The position numbers were made by a program, and so were the translations under genes. The notes under the pieces were generated by a model. The model made no database searches, was not told the DNA's origin, and saw nothing but the letters and a program-made list of their open reading frames with translations. Shown here one piece after another: positions 61,001 to 64,000 of a stretch of DNA of 64,000 bases. Positions within the stretch are counted from its first letter, which is position 1. Every line of letters starts with the position of its first letter. Origin of the DNA: Arion vulgaris (Eukaryota > Mollusca > Gastropoda > Stylommatophora > Arionidae); the NCBI GenBank assembly GCA_020796225.1, contig CM036767.1, positions 24,992,100-25,056,099 on the forward strand, read 5' to 3'.

Positions 61001-61994
61001 TGTGTTACATTTATTTCGTTATTCGTTTTATTCCAGCTTTTCCTTAAATACATTTGTATTTGGTCGTCCATTTGTGTTTCATTTTAATTTGTCACTCCTG
61101 TTTGTTCGCTTGCTTGATAAAGGCCTTGTTGGTCAAACGTGCTGTTTATCGTCACTGTTTCTGTTTTTGTAAAACTATAGTACTTTGTTTGTACGTGTTT
61201 CCCAACATTTCCAGGTAGATATGTGGTTTCAGAGTGTCACCGGTTCAAACTTAGGGAGAGCACAGTTTGTCACTGCACAATCCACGCTAGTCATAGGTGC
61301 ATCATGTTTGCAGGCCGTTATCACTAGCTTCTGTATCTGTCTATTCACTGTCCGTGTCACGTCATGTGCATAGATGTTTTGTGCATCTCCACCATTCCTG
61401 CTATTCCCTTCCAACACACAGTCCATCTTCACCATGGGTCCGTGAGCAGTGTGATCCAATCTGATTAGTGCAATGCCAGCGTCTTATCACCTCTTGTTGC
61501 AACTGGGAAGGATGGGATGTGGGAGCGTTAATCAGGATTTCTCCCATGCTCTCATGTTGTTTAGCCAGCCGGCTGAGACTGGCCTGAGGAGCCAAATTTG
61601 AGCTAGGTGAGATGGGTACCAAGTAGGATCGTGACTTATCCATGACCAGGATACAGCCGTCATTTTCCATGAGGTACTACTCTTACCGCTCACACTACGC
61701 CCACAATTTAAGTTGTCATATAACAATACACTCAAGTCAATGTCATCATCCCAAATGACATCTTATTGATACAGTTTATCCCCTGTTCATCGCAGCATAA
61801 AATAATACTTGCTTTGTACTGAATGCTCAGAAAAATGATTTTAATGTGCATGGTATTAAATATTATTTTCCAGCCTCACCTCATGTCTCAGGACCCCTCT
61901 CCAGACTGGAATACAACCCCAGTGTGGGAGCTTGTTGGCACAAATTTCAATGAAGTTGCTTTTAACCCAAAATGGAATGTGTTTGTTGAGTTTT
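33913..61994 (+). CDS. P4HB: Protein disulfide isomerase (PDIA1/P4HB type), 5' eight exons, incomplete at 3'
   Basis: Encodes an endoplasmic-reticulum thiol oxidoreductase that forms, breaks and rearranges disulfides; in animals PDIA1 is also the beta subunit of prolyl 4-hydroxylase. Eight exons splice in frame at GT-AG sites: 33913-34057, 40518-40715, 44122-44255, 49028-49165, 50229-50333, 52040-52159, 53643-53846, 61874-61994 (388 codons plus one base). Order: signal peptide (about residues 1-18), domain a with [14 protein letters not shown], domain b ([19 protein letters not shown]), domain b' ([12 protein letters not shown] to KFVEDYLAG) and the start of a' (VFVEF). No exon seems missing against the known PDIA1 layout. 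The second CGHC, the tail and the KDEL-type signal must lie beyond 64000. Introns are 1-8 kb and full of transposons. No frame defect was found. The symbol rests on family recognition. Confidence 0.93.
34195..34440 (-). pseudogene. LINE C-terminal fragment (family H) in PDI intron 1
   Basis: The - strand aligns with 53945-54200: blocks equivalent to DIKRH, then [13 protein letters not shown] and AGHLAY-like segments, ending CTGCTCAGGACAAGCG. Several lesions. These are the end codons of a LINE ORF2 only. Confidence 0.6.
34450..35630. other. AT-rich intron sequence, no feature recognised
   Basis: Part of PDI intron 1. No reading frame with recognisable motifs. It may contain the 3' end of the antisense transposase-like unit, but I could not identify a terminal repeat or a convincing polyadenylation signal. 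Confidence 0.5.
37095..37335 (+). pseudogene. LINE C-terminal fragment (family H) inside intron 3 of the DDE-like gene
   Basis: The + strand reads a degenerate YFGHIK-type segment (GATATTTTGGACATATAAAA), a Pro/Arg-rich block (AAGAGAAGACCACGGAGAAG) and GCAGGACATCTGGCCTATGA, the same tail as at 53945-54200 (-). It lies within the 373-bp intron 37450-37078, so it does not disturb the reading frame. Confidence 0.65.
37458..38497 (-). CDS. Central exon of the DDE-like protein (coiled coil plus catalytic-core candidate)
   Basis: The longest open exon, about 345 codons. Acceptor AAGCAG at 38500-38498. Residues ~1-60 are a heptad-rich coiled coil ([20 protein letters not shown]). Then come a Cys/His-containing segment, [20 protein letters not shown], and [13 protein letters not shown] (first candidate Asp), [35 protein letters not shown] (second candidate Asp) and [16 protein letters not shown] (C-x2-H). 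No internal stop. The splice-consistent end is 37451, donor AG|GTTGGT. I do not recognise a named family. Confidence 0.6.
38717..39106 (-). CDS. N-terminal exon part of the DDE-like gene
   Basis: 129 codons from [20 protein letters not shown], a mostly helical region with [20 protein letters not shown] and [20 protein letters not shown]. It ends at TAG (38717-38719), but the same frame continues for 57 more codons ([26 protein letters not shown]) to a GT donor at 38546. So the TAG is either a nonsense mutation, a sequencing error, or the true end of a shorter protein. Confidence 0.6.
   Translation of the reverse strand: MSMDNKKSIEDLRSYLMQFEATYPVKKGYIAQMLLDRCRPTISEVAKKILTIVLATETDKYVNEINLTTSITRFDKLIREKNKTLSKLWPSLMELYQEPFVIPFRDSNAVKVNVTVPLQSCDNVTNVFN
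39605..39711 (-). promoter_or_regulatory. TATA promoter and noncoding exon 1 of the DDE-like gene
   Basis: On the - strand TATATAAAG lies at 39711-39703. About 30-37 bp downstream is an initiator-like TTCAGATT (A near 39674). The putative leader runs to ACAGCGAG with donor GTGAGT at 39604. The matching acceptor is a long T tract ending CCCGCAG at 39154, 48 bp before the ATG. A complete promoter-exon-intron arrangement is unusual for a simple DNA transposon relic. Confidence 0.55.
39850..40500. other. PDI intron 1, nothing recognised
   Basis: No reading frame, repeat partner or terminal repeat could be identified. A small perfect hairpin CGGAAG-CGAA-CTTCCG lies at 39830-39845, upstream of the DDE-like gene promoter. 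Confidence 0.5.
40518..40715 (+). CDS. P4HB: PDI exon 2 (domain a active site)
   Basis: Acceptor ATCCAG at 40512-40517. The codon split over the junction is Tyr, then [20 protein letters not shown] carries the redox CGHC (first Cys attacks substrates). [10 protein letters not shown] contains the conserved cis-Pro. Donor at 40716 (GTATT). Confidence 0.95.
40815..40945 (+). repeat. Intron 2 direct repeat, left copy
   Basis: CATTGAAGACAATTTATATT followed by TCATTGCCTTCCTTATTCCT, CTTTTGTTTCAATTTAAT and TTTCTGACC matches 43917-44035 at roughly three quarters of positions by eye. The pair brackets about 3 kb of transposon-rich sequence. Confidence 0.6.
41030..42060 (-). pseudogene. LINE reverse transcriptase fragments (family J) in PDI intron 2
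   Basis: From 42060 leftward: [17 protein letters not shown] (about 41940), [33 protein letters not shown] (about 41800-41740) and an [12 protein letters not shown] segment (about 41680), the fingers of a LINE RT. A jump to the C-terminus follows at 41535-41330 ([30 protein letters not shown]), then [20 protein letters not shown] and [11 protein letters not shown] (41300-41200). The middle of the RT is missing. A pogo-like terminal sequence sits between the two parts. Confidence 0.65.
41488..41640 (+). mobile_element. Possible pogo/Tigger-like terminal fragment
   Basis: ACAGTAAACCCTCGTTAACA followed by CGAACTCGAAGGGCC resembles the ends of pogo/Tigger-type elements. It splits the LINE J fragment. 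No matching inverted end or transposase was seen, so this is tentative. Confidence 0.3.
42120..42300 (+). repeat. Possible hAT MITE fragment
   Basis: CATAGGTTCCCAACGGGCGG recalls hAT ends of the CAGGGGTTCCCAA kind, followed by G-rich sequence (GGCGCTGGTTG, TTGGGGGGGC). No second end or target-site duplication was identified. The stretch 42300-42780 holds nothing recognisable. Confidence 0.25.
42790..42965 (+). repeat. Dispersed repeat shared with 54935-55100
   Basis: GAATGCTAACCCGAAACAAA, GATGCACCAGGCCGTGAGGC, GCATAACATAGTACAACGAC and AATGAGGAACGAGATAACAG have close reverse-strand counterparts at 54935-55100, next to the SINE-1 head at 55090-55238. It may be the body of a longer SINE-1 variant. 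Confidence 0.5.
42990..43430 (+). pseudogene. LINE reverse transcriptase palm fragment
   Basis: Just before 43425 the + strand encodes [10 protein letters not shown], the catalytic YADD box. Upstream, [10 protein letters not shown] (about 43215) may be the palm strand with the first Asp. Several stops lie in between. Only about 440 bp of the RT is preserved. Confidence 0.6.
43530..43790 (-). repeat. SINE-2, tRNA-derived
   Basis: The - strand head (about 43775-43710) has an A-box-like TGGCTTAGCGGATCGG and a B box GAGTTCGAATCACGC, i.e. a tRNA-like promoter for RNA polymerase III. The body continues AAAGGGCGATGGCACCACC and GCAATGGCAAACTACTGAA to GTCCTGTAAAGGATATGCAA near 43545. It is not a functional tRNA: the acceptor stem does not close and unrelated sequence follows. 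Confidence 0.7.
43917..44035 (+). repeat. Intron 2 direct repeat, right copy
   Basis: Partner of 40815-40945: TTTATTTCATTGCCTTCCTT, CCCTTTTGTTTCATTTTAAT, TTTCTGACC, TCTGTTTTGAGATATTGCAT. It lies 85 bp upstream of PDI exon 3. Confidence 0.6.
44122..44255 (+). CDS. P4HB: PDI exon 3 (end of a, start of b)
   Basis: Acceptor TTTTTCAG. Reads [20 protein letters not shown] to VVVFGFFK. The TGPPA hinge between domains a and b is conserved in PDIA1. Donor AAG|GTGCAT at 44256. Confidence 0.93.
44540..44800 (+). repeat. SINE-1, near full-length tRNA-derived copy
   Basis: The head GTAACGTGCCCGAGTGGTTA resembles the 5' half and A box of a Ser/Leu-type tRNA. GTCGTAAGAGTCGACTAC follows, then the body GGCTGAAATCGGATGCATGT, GTAGAAGTCTATGCGTTTAT, TTCTTGGCAAAGATCAAACA and ATCACAAAGCGTGATTAAAA, with GGTCGTAAAGAACGAATGCG-AAGAAAGG at the end. 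It is about 260 bp, in PDI intron 3. Other copies: 26525-26700 and 55090-55238. Confidence 0.75.
45000..47990 (-). mobile_element. I-type LINE copy E in PDI intron 3, 3'-truncated
   Basis: Reading leftward: a 5' UTR (about 47990-47745), endonuclease beginning [20 protein letters not shown] with IDVCCIK (47749-47480), a long degenerate linker (47480-46730), and RT with [19 protein letters not shown] (about 46500), [20 protein letters not shown] (46330), [20 protein letters not shown] and SLHADDFAI (46060-45920), then [18 protein letters not shown] (45850). It ends at the first RNase H motif, [12 protein letters not shown] (about 45070). It is related to copies A/B but clearly diverged. All domains carry frameshifts. 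Confidence 0.75.
48232..48485 (+). repeat. Dispersed repeat, copy 1 of 2
   Basis: GATGCTAAAAATCGATTTAC, AATTATACAGTCACAAAGAA, ATGAAAACTATTAACACA, TTTACACAATATATC and CATGAAGTTGTTTGG match 62700-62935 in the same orientation. Both lie in PDI introns. No coding potential. Confidence 0.65.
48490..49020. other. PDI intron 3, mostly unrecognised
   Basis: A short stretch near 48696 (CTCTGAAGTCGGAGAAGGTT followed by CGCCTGATGGC) matches the body of the SINE at 62385-62420. An AAAATGGCGGCC motif (48649) resembles YY1-type sites, but no gene start was found near it. Confidence 0.4.
49028..49165 (+). CDS. P4HB: PDI exon 4 (domain b)
   Basis: 46 codons, [20 protein letters not shown] then [15 protein letters not shown] to VVLFKK, the redox-inactive b domain. 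Acceptor TTATTAG, donor AAG|GTGAAA. Confidence 0.93.
49923..49964. repeat. Perfect 20-bp inverted repeat (hairpin)
   Basis: Arms 49923-49942 and 49945-49964 are exact reverse complements (ATGTCAGAGTTTCACTAGCA), separated by TG. It lies in PDI intron 4. A 2-nt spacer is too tight for a microRNA precursor; it may be a foldback from a palindromic duplication. Confidence 0.9.
50229..50333 (+). CDS. P4HB: PDI exon 5 (b/b' junction)
   Basis: 35 codons, [20 protein letters not shown] to [17 protein letters not shown] and LP-VIEFT are strongly conserved in PDIA1. Acceptor TATCCAG, donor GAG|GTTGGT. Confidence 0.93.
50340..50830. other. PDI intron 5, AT-rich, nothing recognised
   Basis: No coding or repeat signal could be identified. 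Confidence 0.5.
50850..51275 (+). pseudogene. LINE C-terminal fragment (family F) in PDI intron 5
   Basis: The + strand has [40 protein letters not shown] and, after a stop and shift, [17 protein letters not shown] to a stop near 51275. The WFGH motif is typical of the end domain of RTE/CR1-like LINE proteins. The degraded fragment at 10700-11080 is the same family. Confidence 0.65.
51280..51790 (-). pseudogene. LINE C-terminal fragment with 33-bp tandem duplication
   Basis: The - strand encodes [10 protein letters not shown] repeated twice, because a 33-bp unit is duplicated (51365-51397 and 51398-51430; 33 bp keeps the frame). Further left in element order (51590-51560) is [17 protein letters not shown]. 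Part of a LINE end domain; the family could not be named. 51800-52030 holds nothing recognisable. Confidence 0.5.
52040..52159 (+). CDS. P4HB: PDI exon 6 (domain b')
   Basis: 40 codons, [20 protein letters not shown] to KEFKGK, part of the substrate-binding b' domain. Acceptor TGTTTCAG, donor AAA|GTATGC. Confidence 0.93.
52590..53300 (+). pseudogene. RTE/CR1-like LINE C-terminal half in PDI intron 6
   Basis: 52590-52772 reads [20 protein letters not shown] and [13 protein letters not shown], the RT thumb. Continuing with frame changes: [18 protein letters not shown] (about 52790), ENYHMRNEM, then [20 protein letters not shown] and [19 protein letters not shown] (52994-53140), ending in a Lys-rich tail. 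The upstream palm is missing. A second short, related fragment ([12 protein letters not shown]) is at about 53395-53520. Confidence 0.75.
53643..53846 (+). CDS. P4HB: PDI exon 7 (rest of b' and x linker)
   Basis: 68 codons, [40 protein letters not shown] to [12 protein letters not shown]. Acceptor TTTTTTCAG, donor AAA|GTAAGC. Confidence 0.93.
53945..54530 (-). pseudogene. LINE (family H) thumb and C-terminus in PDI intron 7
   Basis: From 54530 leftward: [32 protein letters not shown] (about 54400), a Trp-rich [24 protein letters not shown] segment (about 54290-54240, shifted), [40 protein letters not shown] and AGHLAYERE (54170-54020). This is the end half of an RTE/CR1-like ORF2. The same tail is found at 34195 and 37095. 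Confidence 0.75.
54540..55000 (-). pseudogene. I-type LINE fragments: RT thumb piece and CPCG-type tail
   Basis: 54700-54540 (-) reads [15 protein letters not shown] and [12 protein letters not shown], an I-group RT thumb. 55000-54715 (-) aligns with the LINE tail at 12070-12260 (CTGCAGAACTGCCCCCAGTA, TAATCTGAGGCAGATGACTG, AAATCCCAATCTAGTGAGAA), ending GAACAAGAAAAC, a degraded GAA-type tail. The two pieces are separate fragments of the same superfamily. Confidence 0.6.
55090..55238 (-). repeat. SINE-1 head and partial body
   Basis: The - strand reads GACCGCCTGAGCGGTTACCG (tRNA-like 5' part with A box), GGGCCCAATTTGGGGTGTAA, AGAATAGAACCACTGTTACC, GGCATGTCGAAAGAGGCGAC-type sequence and GGTTTGGCTGCAATCGGATG. 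The body then continues into the repeat shared with 42790-42965 instead of the usual tail. Confidence 0.65.
55640..55927 (+). pseudogene. LINE C-terminal fragment with C2H2 finger
   Basis: [16 protein letters not shown] segment (about 55680-55725) leads, after a frameshift, to [20 protein letters not shown] and HMKHCD, a C-x2-C/H-type finger like that at 22350-22677. It ends at TGA (55925-55927). 55250-55640 probably carries the preceding LINE sequence but is too degraded to read. Confidence 0.6.
55935..56860 (-). pseudogene. I-type LINE copy G, reverse transcriptase part
   Basis: The - strand: [20 protein letters not shown] and [11 protein letters not shown] (about 56640-56570), RT motifs with palm segments to about 56220 (WKDGLI-like), then [20 protein letters not shown] and [12 protein letters not shown] (56090-55970; catalytic YADD). 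It is frameshifted at about 56510, 56400 and 56110 and truncated after YADD. Its endonuclease lies at 58670-59100, displaced by about 1.8 kb of inserted sequence. Confidence 0.7.
56870..57465. other. Insertion in LINE G, nothing recognised
   Basis: AT-rich, with purine-rich runs near 56910-56950 (AAAAAAAAGAGAAAAGATAA). Part of the material separating the two halves of LINE G. Confidence 0.4.
57470..57930 (+). repeat. Repeat X, partial copy nested between LINE G halves
   Basis: GGCGAGAGGGTGTGCGGACC, TGCTGCCTTGTAGTTTGATT, GGGGACAATTAAAGGCTAGC, GGGGACAGCAAAGGCTAACG, GTTTGGCTGCTTATATATCA and AAGAACAATCGCGAGAGAG are the landmarks of X. About the last 460 bp are present. Confidence 0.65.
57935..58660. 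other. Intron 7 sequence, nothing recognised
   Basis: Contains a short tandem duplication near 58448-58490 (CGATCTCTTGGTCTTCTGCT twice). No coding features could be identified. Confidence 0.4.
58670..59470 (-). pseudogene. I-type LINE copy G: 5' UTR and AP endonuclease
   Basis: The - strand 59470-59105 resembles the 5' UTR of LINE A (ATCCACCCCTAAG next to GGA-rich sequence). 59100-59040 reads a [12 protein letters not shown] opening, and 58760-58700 reads [18 protein letters not shown], the endonuclease D-x-N motif. Stops are frequent. It belongs with the RT part at 55935-56860. Confidence 0.6.
59500..60310 (-). mobile_element. Penelope-like element, 5'-truncated, reverse arm
   Basis: The - strand carries [25 protein letters not shown] and [13 protein letters not shown] (60310-60170), the finger upstream of the GIY-YIG nuclease of Penelope-like elements, then a decayed nuclease and the 3' UTR to about 59530. 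It is an inverted copy of 60420-61200. The nuclease is broken soon after SRNI by a small deletion ([10 protein letters not shown] frame). Confidence 0.7.
60315..60418. repeat. Centre of the Penelope inverted pair
   Basis: About 100 bp of non-palindromic sequence between the two arms. On the + strand it reads [20 protein letters not shown], the segment normally just upstream of the finger. On the - strand it gives an unrelated [14 protein letters not shown]. So it belongs to the + arm and marks the truncation point of the - arm. Confidence 0.6.
60420..61200 (+). mobile_element. Penelope-like element, 5'-truncated, forward arm with GIY-YIG nuclease
   Basis: The + strand reads [20 protein letters not shown] and TCAYV (Cys finger), then, after a one-base frame change near 60545, [20 protein letters not shown] and [14 protein letters not shown]. 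This is a GIY-YIG-type endonuclease with YIGET and the conserved Arg. After another break near 60700 comes [20 protein letters not shown], with the late Glu in RFALENR (about 60800). The 3' UTR to about 61200 mirrors the other arm. The reverse transcriptase is absent. Confidence 0.75.
61205..61800. other. Intron 7, unrecognised sequence with weak ORFs
   Basis: The - strand has overlapping open stretches (61670-61401, 61735-61532, 61459-61229) with no family I can name and frames that interrupt each other. Possibly the decayed end of a transposon. Confidence 0.35.
61874..61994 (+). CDS. P4HB: PDI exon 8 (start of domain a')
   Basis: [20 protein letters not shown] then [10 protein letters not shown] and NVFVEF plus one base. 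PHLMSQ and VGTNF mark the b'-a' transition. Acceptor TTTTCCAG, donor T|GTAAGT at 61995, the same phase and position as the exon 1 donor. The next exon should begin with the remainder of a Tyr codon and CGHC; it was not seen before 64000. Confidence 0.9.
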
Positions 61995-62249
61995 GTAAGT
62001 TTTTTGATGGTCAAAGTTTGTTCTTGATCATTTTGGTCAGTGTCATATATTTGTCGTAGGTGTTACGACAAACTCAGAGGTAGAGTAGCATAAACTTGTG
62101 CAGATCATCTGTAAGTTGTATAATCTGAGATATTCACCTACGTTACAAATGGATTTTTAAAATGCTGTGCTTCTAATAGGGATGAGCATAAAACTTTCAT
62201 GGGTTTAAAGGTTTTTGTCATTTTTGATAACCTGCTCTGTTACTAGCAG

Positions 62250-62470
62250 CCATGGGGACTGCCTAGAGTAGTTGATAGTAGCTCGGCCTGCTAGCTGTGA
62301 GACGCCTCATAGCTAGGGTTCGAACCTACTGTCCGGCATTTGTTTGAGTCCCTGGTCTTACTCAGGACGATAACGTGAGTACTCTGAAGTCGGAGAAAAT
62401 CTGCCTGTATGGCGAGGAATACTAATTACGAGTACATTGAGCACACGGTTGCCAGTGTAAAGTAATTTAC
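62250..62470 (+). repeat. SINE-3, tRNA-derived
   Basis: GTAGTTGATAGTAGCTCGGC resembles a tRNA A-box region, and CTAGGGTTCGAACCTACTGT contains a perfect B box (GGTTCGAACC) about 40 bp downstream, the usual RNA polymerase III spacing. The body (CTGAAGTCGGAGAAAATCTG, GTATGGCGAGGAATAC) follows. A fragment of the same body is at about 48696. Confidence 0.7.
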
Positions 62471-62699
62471 AATGTGCACACTGCTGCCATTGTAAGAAAT
62501 TGGAAAACGGATTTTCACGCAAAAATCAGTTTCAGAGATGAAACTTCGTCTGAGTTGAAAGCGGACGGGAAGAGAAAAAAAAAACTAGCAGCCATATATT
62601 TTCCTTGCATTGAAAATATGCAGGTTATATAAGGTTGGAATGCTAATTGAATGGACTATCAAGATATGTAGTTTTAATACCAGTGTGATGTGATAATAG

Positions 62700-62935
62700 T
62701 GAACTAATTTTGATGATTCTAAAAATAGGTTTTTCTACAAATTTCAAATTATTATAGTCACAGAGAAGGAAAAAAAGGTATGAAATATATCATGAAAACT
62801 ATTAACACAGTATCTTAGTACTTACATATTTACACAATATATCAAAACATGAAGTTGTTTGGGTAATATATAAGGCAGTAATCAGGAAATTTGGAACGTC
62901 TTAAGATTTTATTATTTTGAAGACACAAATTAAGG
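62700..62935 (+). repeat. Dispersed repeat, copy 2 of 2
   Basis: Matches 48232-48485: AAATTTCAAATTATTATAGT, ATGAAAACTATTAACACAGT, TTACACAATATATCAAAACA, GAAGTTGTTTGGGTAATATA. Same orientation, in PDI intron 8. Confidence 0.65.
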
Positions 62936-62939
62936 ACAG

Positions 62940-64000
62940 ACGGCAACCCTAAACAGAAATATTGATCATTGAGGTTGCGTTTATGATTCTAAATGATCAA
63001 CTTGATGTAAAAACTCGGAAAAAAAATTTAAAAAATCCAAGCATGTATATTCTATGAAAAAAATTTAATATAGAGGGGATTTTAAGGGAAAAATGTCCAA
63101 AAAGTGACCTTGCAAAATACAGGATGATTTATGTTCTATTCAGATTAGCACTATAGAACTTTCAGATGTTATTGTAAATCGGCATATCTTGAACTGGTAG
63201 CAAAATATTTATAAAGTATAATAAAATGAGTTTTTTCTGAATTTTTTAATGCAAATCCAGATTTTTGACTAAAAAAATATGGGGTAGGAGATATTCTTTT
63301 GCACGAGACACAAAAACTGTTCAATGAATTCTTATTAAAGTGGTAGGGGATGATCACATATACATAAGACAGAAGTATGCAAATTTATACAGCAATCCTT
63401 TGAGTAGTTTTTGAAAAACGTGTATTTAGTGACATACATTTATGGAAAATAACAATTTTGAGAAAAAGCCAAAAACTAACATATTTTCAATTATTGACCA
63501 AATTAATTTACTTTAAGATCCGCAGAGCATACAAACTTGCCTCAGCCCATGCTTTAGATGCTAATGCTAATTGTTTTACATCTTTCTATATTTTTGTGCC
63601 TAAATTCTGTATTAGTAAGGAAGATATGTGGTTTTTATAGATGACAGCAACATACTGAAAATAATGTTTTCGAAAGGAAAAGTTAAACTAAAACAAAAGT
63701 TTCATATCGCACAATTTCATATTATTAACTACAATATTGGCATCATTGACAGTTATTTTTATGCTCCTCCTCAAAGTAAATGAGATCTTAGGACACCAAG
63801 TCCATATAAGATTATGGAAAGATTCATTAGCATTGTGAGAACCACCATGAATATATTTTGTCAACGAAGTCGCAAGATAGCTTGACAAATACTTGCATTA
63901 TGTTGCCAACAATAAAATTAGGCAGTGTGTTTTTAATCAACTAAAACTTTATCTTTAGGGCACAAGCTACTCAGCCTATCGCAGTTCTCATGGTTATCTT
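62940..64000. other. PDI intron 8, nothing recognised
   Basis: AT-rich. A TTATCTTTAG at 63949-63958 looks like a splice acceptor, but the following sequence does not encode the expected CGHC segment, so PDI exon 9 must be further right. Confidence 0.5.

Noticed and set aside
63949..64000. PDI exon 9 after the TTATCTTTAG acceptor
   Set aside because: The sequence does not encode the expected APWCGHC segment in any frame.

Overview
This window is eukaryotic, animal, intron-rich and dominated by transposable elements. It has one clear host gene, with spliced exons and GT-AG junctions. That gene encodes a protein disulfide isomerase of the PDIA1/P4HB type on the + strand. Its eight visible exons run from 33913 to 61994 and it continues past the right edge. 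The transposon mix (I-like and RTE-like LINEs, a Penelope-like element, two hAT lineages, a long-spacer Tc1/mariner relative, tRNA-derived SINEs with GAA tails) fits an invertebrate, perhaps a lophotrochozoan such as a mollusc. The species call is inference only.

Layout. 1-11934 is an array of about 3.75 kb units. Each unit is a hAT transposon interrupted by a 2.16 kb Sailor-like (DD83E) Tc1/mariner-relative transposon. Units 1 and 2 are nearly identical. From about 7317 to 11080 the third unit collapses into error-like homopolymer sequence. 11935-21050 is a pile of I-type LINEs in alternating orientation (C-terminal fragment +, fragment -, nearly complete copy A +, copy B -), with an unclassified repeat 'X' nested in the 5' UTR of copy B. 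21060-26700 holds repeats Y, X and R, a LINE tail with a C2H2 finger, a nearly full-length RTE-like LINE (-) ending in a (TA)n tract, and a SINE. 26740-33672 holds hAT remnants, including a 1296-bp internally deleted hAT with a perfect 8-bp target-site duplication, and a long X+Y composite repeat ending 240 bp upstream of the PDI start codon.

33913-64000 is the PDI gene. Its introns carry LINE, SINE and Penelope fragments. Intron 1 also holds, on the opposite strand, a spliced gene-like unit (35631-39711) with a TATA box, a 5' UTR intron and an unassigned DDE-transposase-like protein. It carries one in-frame stop, one TGA and two apparent frameshifts. I regard this as the most interesting locus here.

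The PDI exons encode a signal peptide, domain a with CGHC, domains b and b', and the start of a'. Both thioredoxin domains are split by an intron at the same place, just before the CGHC motif. No rRNA, CRISPR or bacterial-type feature was seen. Many frame breaks differ between near-identical copies by single bases in homopolymers, so some 'pseudogene' calls may reflect sequencing error.
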